Source of the DNA: Tubulanus polymorphus
Lineage: Eukaryota; Nemertea; Palaeonemertea; Tubulaniformes; Tubulanidae
DNA length: 64,000 nucleotides
Direction: 5' to 3'
Assembly (NCBI RefSeq): GCF_964204645.1
Contig: NC_134034.1
Span: 10,535,414-10,599,413, forward strand
Numbering within the stretch: the first letter of the stretch is position 1; each line of letters opens with the position of its first letter. A program made the translations under genes and the position numbers. Positions 59,182-64,000 of the stretch are shown here, in pieces. The notes under the pieces were generated by a model that worked only from the letters and a program-made list of their open reading frames with translations, searched no databases and was not told the DNA's origin.

Positions 59182-62100
59182 ATGTGGGTCTCTGCTGTCG
59201 CGATTTGTATCGTTTTTGCGTTGAACCAAGCGGGCAACGGTAAGTTTCATAGAACTTTGAAATTCTTGTCCTGACTTATAGAATTGGTTTCATAACCGGA
59301 AGGCACCCCAGCCTATCTTACTGTTATATATATTCGAAATTCAGCTAGGGTTACAAGACCATCATCTGAAATTTGAGGGGCGGGCAGCTAGGCCAAGTCA
59401 CTCCGTTATTGAACCAACGTGAACAGAAGTGAAAGGCTGAATCCAAGAACATGTCTATCGCACTTTTGAGCCCAAACGTCTACTTTTACTTAGTAGCCAC
59501 TTGAGAACAATAAGCAATTAACGATATCGGCTACTTTTCCAGTAGTATACATTTCAAAACAGTCACTCTGGAATAGTATTCCTTTCAATTCGGTTGGTTT
59601 TCTATAGTGGCTGTTTCGAAGAGTCTACTATTGAAAAGTGACCATTTTGAAACATCTGGTTTCGATAGTGCACACTAGCAGTAGAGGTGACTGTAAAACC
59701 ATCCACCTGTTAACAGTGACTTTGTGATAGTTACTCCTACCATAGCAGCTACTCTCAAAACACAAGTGTATTTGCTACGTATTAAAACTTGTAACCTATA
59801 TTCCATTTTCTCGACGACGAGCAGTATCGACTTTGACGACGAAAAATGGTAAAGTCTGCAAACCGAAGTTCGCGTATGGTAATCACGAATTCGAGGGCGA
59901 ATGCACCGTGGCCGATTTGCCTGACGAGCCTTGGTGTTACGTCACGTCCGGCGGATGGGACTACTGCGGTAAGTAGGCCGCCTCGCTCGGCGTATTCGAC
60001 GCCGTAAAAACCGTTACAATAATGTTTATATATACAGATAACTACTACGCGTCATCGAACGGGTTCTATGTGCGTTGATGTGCACTACGTCATCAATATC
60101 GGCGTGACGAAATAACAATTGTGAATTTTGGTGTTCATTTTTTAATCAGATATATTCCATACGTCGGAATCCATATTTGATTAAATTCGATAATCATTTT
60201 CTAGGAGATATGCACTACGTCATCGATATATCATGGATTGGTTATTGATTATCGATAGATTCAAATTCATAATAACTTTCCTGATCGCTATTACTAAGCT
60301 TATATAATTCCATATTTAATTAACAAGATCCTAAATGTTGTATATGATATTATTCAATGTCGACAATATTAAACAATAGGGTGTGTCATTTTTCAAGGTG
60401 TCAAAAAGTTGTCAGTTCTCTTGTTTCATTATTCGATTGATAAGTTTTATCGAAGCAAAATGGAATCCATTCGTTTCTCGTTACATCGTGACCTCGTTGT
60501 GTTATCCGTGATTCACAGTAATTAGAATTCTCGGTGAATTACTCTTGTATTTTAACTTATGTTATTATCACTTTCCAGAAATCCCAGCCGTTAAACAGAT
60601 CGGTAAGCCGAATTCTTATAACCCCCCTTCTAACGACAACTTAATCCTAATCAAAAATGAGTTTTTTTTCGATTCAGATTTTTCAATTCTAATTTAATTT
60701 GTTCAACATGTAACAGTTACGGCAATCTATGAAATCGATTTTGATATTTGTAGATACCGAAGGTGGTGAGAAGTGCGCAATGCCATTCGTTTACAAACTC
60801 GTACAATACTACGACCAGTGCACCACCAAGGGCCATGGCAGACCTTGGTGTTATACGGCTAGTGGATGGGACAACTGTCGTAAGTTCATTCCCTGATATA
60901 TCATCGATAAATCGTATCCCGGCTGGATAGGAGATCTCTCATTGCCTCACTGAGCAACGTGCATCCGTTGGTTCTTTGTGAACCCTTTCGCGGAGAGCAG
61001 CGAGTAGAACCGACACACGGGTTCTTAGTGAACCTCCTCTCCTCGCAGCTGTGGTGGGAAAAGCGAAAACCGACACACGGGTTCTTAGTGAACCTCCTCT
61101 CCTCGCAGCTGTGGTGGAAGAGCAACGAGTAGAACAGACAAATGGGTCAAAACACAATTTCGCGATAGAAAAATAATCAATATATTCAATGTCAGATACA
61201 TGAATATTAATATGATTTCAGGGGAACAGAAAGAAGTTGTAGCTCCTCCGAAGAGGATTGTAGCTCCTCCCGTCAAAACACTCCAGATTCAACCCAAATT
61301 CGTTCCAATTGCGAGGAAACCCTGTGACGATGAACCATGTCGAAACGGCGGAACTTGTGCGAATACAAATTCTGGATACAAATGCAAGTGTAAAACTGGT
61401 TTCAGCGGAAGTCAATGTCAGACTAAAACAGAAACGAGTAAGCGACTTAAGCCTATATTTCTAGTTAGTTCGTACTTAAAATTGATATCCTTAGATTTCG
61501 GTATATCTAAAATGACCAAATATTTTAACCTTTCTGGTTTTTCAGACTATTGCGACAGGAAACCGTGCAGGAACGGCGGAACTTGCTACAACTTGGTGAA
61601 TTCACGAACGTTCAAATGCAAATGTCAAACCGGATTCACCGGAGGTCAATGTCAGAATAAAATCAAAACCAGTGGCAAAAGCCAAAGGAAAAGTAAGCAC
61701 ACTTTGAAATATTTCCAGCGAATTCAAGATGCAATATTTCTATAGTACGAAGTTTGAATTCATAATCAATTAGAGAACACCTTCCTCGAATCATACCTAT
61801 TTGTTTTTAATGTATTTGCTGATATTTCAGAACCTTGCGATAAAAAGCCCTGTAAAAACGGCGGAACTTGTTCGAATTTGAGTTCGCGAAGATACAAATG
61901 CAAATGTAAAACCGGGTTCAGAGGAAGTCGATGTCAATTTAAAAACAAAAGCATGAGCAGAAGCATAAGCAGATATCAGACCAAGAAAAGTGAGCACAGT
62001 TTGAAATGTTCCCAGCGTTCTTTATCACCGAATTCAAAACGCAATAATGCTTAGTTTTTTTTAAGGAGATTTTATGATCATTTTATGATCGTTTTTTAAT

Positions 62101-62261
62101 CCATTCGTCAAATATTTCAACTTTCTGACATTTCAGAACCTTGCGATAAAAAGCCCTGTAAAAACGGCGGAACTTGTTCGAATTTGAGTTCGCGACGATA
62201 CAAATGCAAATGTAAAACCGGGTTCAGAGGAAGTCGATGTCAATTTAAAAGAAAGAAATAA
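59182..62261 (+). CDS. Secreted protein: signal peptide, two fibronectin-II-like modules, four EGF modules
   Basis: Exons are 59182-59239, 59825-59968, 60579-60602, 60754-60879, 61222-61437, 61546-61692, 61831-61989 and 62137-62261, totalling 332 aa. Exon 1 encodes a signal peptide (MWVSAVAICIVFALNQAG). Exons 2 and 4 each hold a short four-Cys module with an FN2-like pattern (VCKPKFAYG, EPWCYVTSGGWDYC; KCAMPFVYK, RPWCYTASGWDNC). Exon 3 is a 7-residue spacer. Exon 5 has a Pro/Lys-rich linker and the first EGF (CRNGGTCANTNSGYKCKCKTGF); exons 6, 7 and 8 carry one EGF each, all CxNGGTC...KCKCxTGFxGxxC. All seven introns are phase 1. Basic Lys/Arg/Ser tails follow the EGFs, and no transmembrane segment or GPI signal is visible. 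I infer an extracellular matrix or mucus role; no named orthologue is claimed. A minisatellite (60965-61145) lies in intron 4. Confidence 0.87.
60965..61145. repeat. Tandem repeat in intron 4 of the EGF-protein gene
   Basis: About three units with CCGACACACGGGTTCTTAGTG then AACCTCCTCTCCTCGCAGC, two of them nearly identical. It is related to the array at 37620-37875. Confidence 0.88.
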
Positions 62262-63781
62262 AAACTAAAGGTGAGTAATTCGCGGAATATCCGATGGTGT
62301 TCATGTAGATTCTGGGAAGATTTGAATGACAAAACAAATTTTTCCAATTCAATCTTTTCTGAATCAGGTTAAAACGGGCGCCAACATTTCGAAAATCGAA
62401 AAGGAGTGGTCGGAGACTAGGGTCAAGACCGATCTCAACTCAAATAGCGTCTTTTCAAAACTTCTACCGGCGACGGGCATGGAATTTTCAAACTTTAATT
62501 TCAAGATCAATCATTTAGATATCTATCATAGAACGTTAATAAATATCGCACATTCCTGTGAAATCATTTGTTGAGTTTTATCAGTCAGTGTCTGTTTCGT
62601 CCTACTAATAGTATTCGATCTATCTGCTGTCTCGAAAGGAGATCTGCTAGTCAGACTAAACCAATAGTCATCTGGTTGAGGTTTACATCGTCGTCCAACC
62701 GTCTATAAGACAGTCGAGGCGTGTTTCGCGTTACTTTCTGGCATAGGAGAAAAGCACGAGAAGCTATAGTCGTCCACAACAGCAAGACAAACTTATCGGA
62801 GTTAGTCGTCTATTTTAGACCGATTGTTTAAGTTAGGGCGAAACTATGCTTTCGTAGTTAGTAGTTGGAACTAATAACCGAGCACAATTCAATCGGGTCA
62901 ACGCTGAGGTATATAGGGGACTGTAGTTCCTAATGCCTCGGATTTATACCGCGCGATGAGTGATTCGGTCACTCAACATTCGACAGTCGAACGTTCATTC
63001 GACATTTCGACGGCTCGACAATTCTGACACATTTCAAAATGGGGGCCATATTGGAACTAGGTCCAGACTACAGCGACCGTGCCAATCCTGTAGTCGACCA
63101 TTTCCGGACCATAGTTCCGACAAACTGACATTCGGTTTCACTTAGTTCGACTAACTCCCTAACTAACTAACTTAGTTCCCCCCGGCTGTCCGTGATGGCA
63201 AGGGAAACGGTTGTCCCGAACAGGCTTATCTAAACGTTTTTAATCAAAGTATTATTTATTTCGTTTGTACGATCCGACACAAGTGTCTTCTCGAACTAAA
63301 ATGGCCGCGACGCCGCACCAGAAACGAGTGAGAGTGTGAGGTGCAGCTGAGTGAAGCCTTAATATCACAAATCAATCAATCAGTGTGGAAACCGTAGAAC
63401 ATCACACCGTCGAGCCGTCGATGAGTGAATGAACGAATTTGAATGAATGAATCTGATATCGAATTGTGTCGTTTTCAAGGATTCTTATTCCGGGTTAGAA
63501 TCCGGAGAACGCTTGAAAACGCATAATCATCCAATGATCACGTTGATTACCTAATGTCTATTTCAATTTTTGCTTGAGAGACTTTTCGTGGCCATCCTTT
63601 AATAGAGTTTAAAATGGATTAAAAATTGATGTTTTATATCTTTGCCGAGTCCTCCTTCTAAGACCTTTATCGGGTCTGACTTAGTTCAGGCACTTGACGT
63701 TCTCTCAAATTAGCAATTGATTGACATCGATTGGATAACCCTCGCACAACCACGACAACAAATTCATTCTAAGAAATGTTC
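62262..63781. other. 3' flank and intergenic stretch
   Basis: An AATAAA overlaps the EGF-gene stop codon and another is at 62538-62543. The second is the more reasonable polyadenylation signal. At 63301-63327 ATG GCC GCG ACG CCG CAC CAG AAA CGA is followed by GTGAGA, which could be a first coding exon (MAATPHQKR) of a gene running out of the window. With nine codons this cannot be judged. Confidence 0.35.
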
Positions 63782-63893
63782 AGGACCCAGTTCCACAGTT
63801 GTGAGTTAGAGTTAACTCTGAGTTGAAATCAGTTCATTTCCGATGTTTTAACTCAGAGTCAAATCTTAACTCATGACTGTGGAACTGGGTCCA
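63782..63893. mobile_element. Palindromic miniature element
   Basis: Arms GGACCCAGTTCCACAGTTGTG and CATGACTGTGGAACTGGGTCC are near-perfect inverted repeats. The interior repeats AACTCAGAGT/AGTTAACTCTGAG motifs. Sister of 27770-27872. Confidence 0.85.
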
Positions 63894-64000
63894 GTGTTCT
63901 GAGAAGAAAGTCAGGATTCTATATTCACAAACCGATTTGCCTCAGGAGAATTCAAAATAACAACGTTCAAGATTTATTCGCGGACGGGTTTCATTGCTAT

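Overview
This is nuclear DNA of an animal, AT-rich and full of repeats. Genes are split by GT-AG introns, and microsatellites, minisatellites and miniature inverted-repeat elements lie in every intron and intergenic stretch. Nothing is bacterial: there are no operons or Shine-Dalgarno sites, and nearly all long open frames are repeats read as protein. Gene content suggests a marine invertebrate, perhaps a spiralian or an invertebrate deuterostome. The species cannot be fixed from this window.

Layout. 1-7859: repeats and apparent intron or flank. 7860-7988 (+): last coding exon of a Bcl-2 family gene whose earlier exons I do not see. 8000-24800: gene-poor, with several minisatellites, a piggyBac-type miniature element and one doubtful terminal exon near 18650. 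24872-32084 (+): complete nine-exon PSMD11/Rpn6, a 26S proteasome lid subunit. 32100-38400: repeats. 38455-52611 (-): complete sixteen-exon RBM33, an RNA-binding and export-adaptor protein, with a Penelope-like retroelement in its intron 14. 54495-58363 (-): four-exon class I SAM methyltransferase resembling juvenile hormone acid methyltransferase. 59182-62261 (+): eight-exon gene for a secreted protein with two fibronectin-II-like and four EGF modules, preceded by a good TATA box. 62300-64000: repeats and a doubtful first exon.

I assembled all four complete genes by checking reading phase at every junction. PSMD11 sums to 419 aa, RBM33 to 1153, the methyltransferase to 276 and the EGF protein to 332, with no unexplained phase break. 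The genes are unrelated housekeeping or secreted-protein genes and do not form a pathway.

The most interesting layer is mobile DNA. Six loci between 29.7 and 55.0 kb carry one hammerhead-ribozyme-like motif, most of them in small inverted-repeat modules. One is the perfect terminal inverted repeat of a Penelope-like element with a GIY-YIG endonuclease. Three of the insertions have recognisable 11-13 bp target duplications. Other points are oppositely oriented 40-bp arrays flanking one methyltransferase exon, a near-identical duplication of the last two EGF exons, and TTAA-flanked elements with CCCTTTCAGTGC termini.
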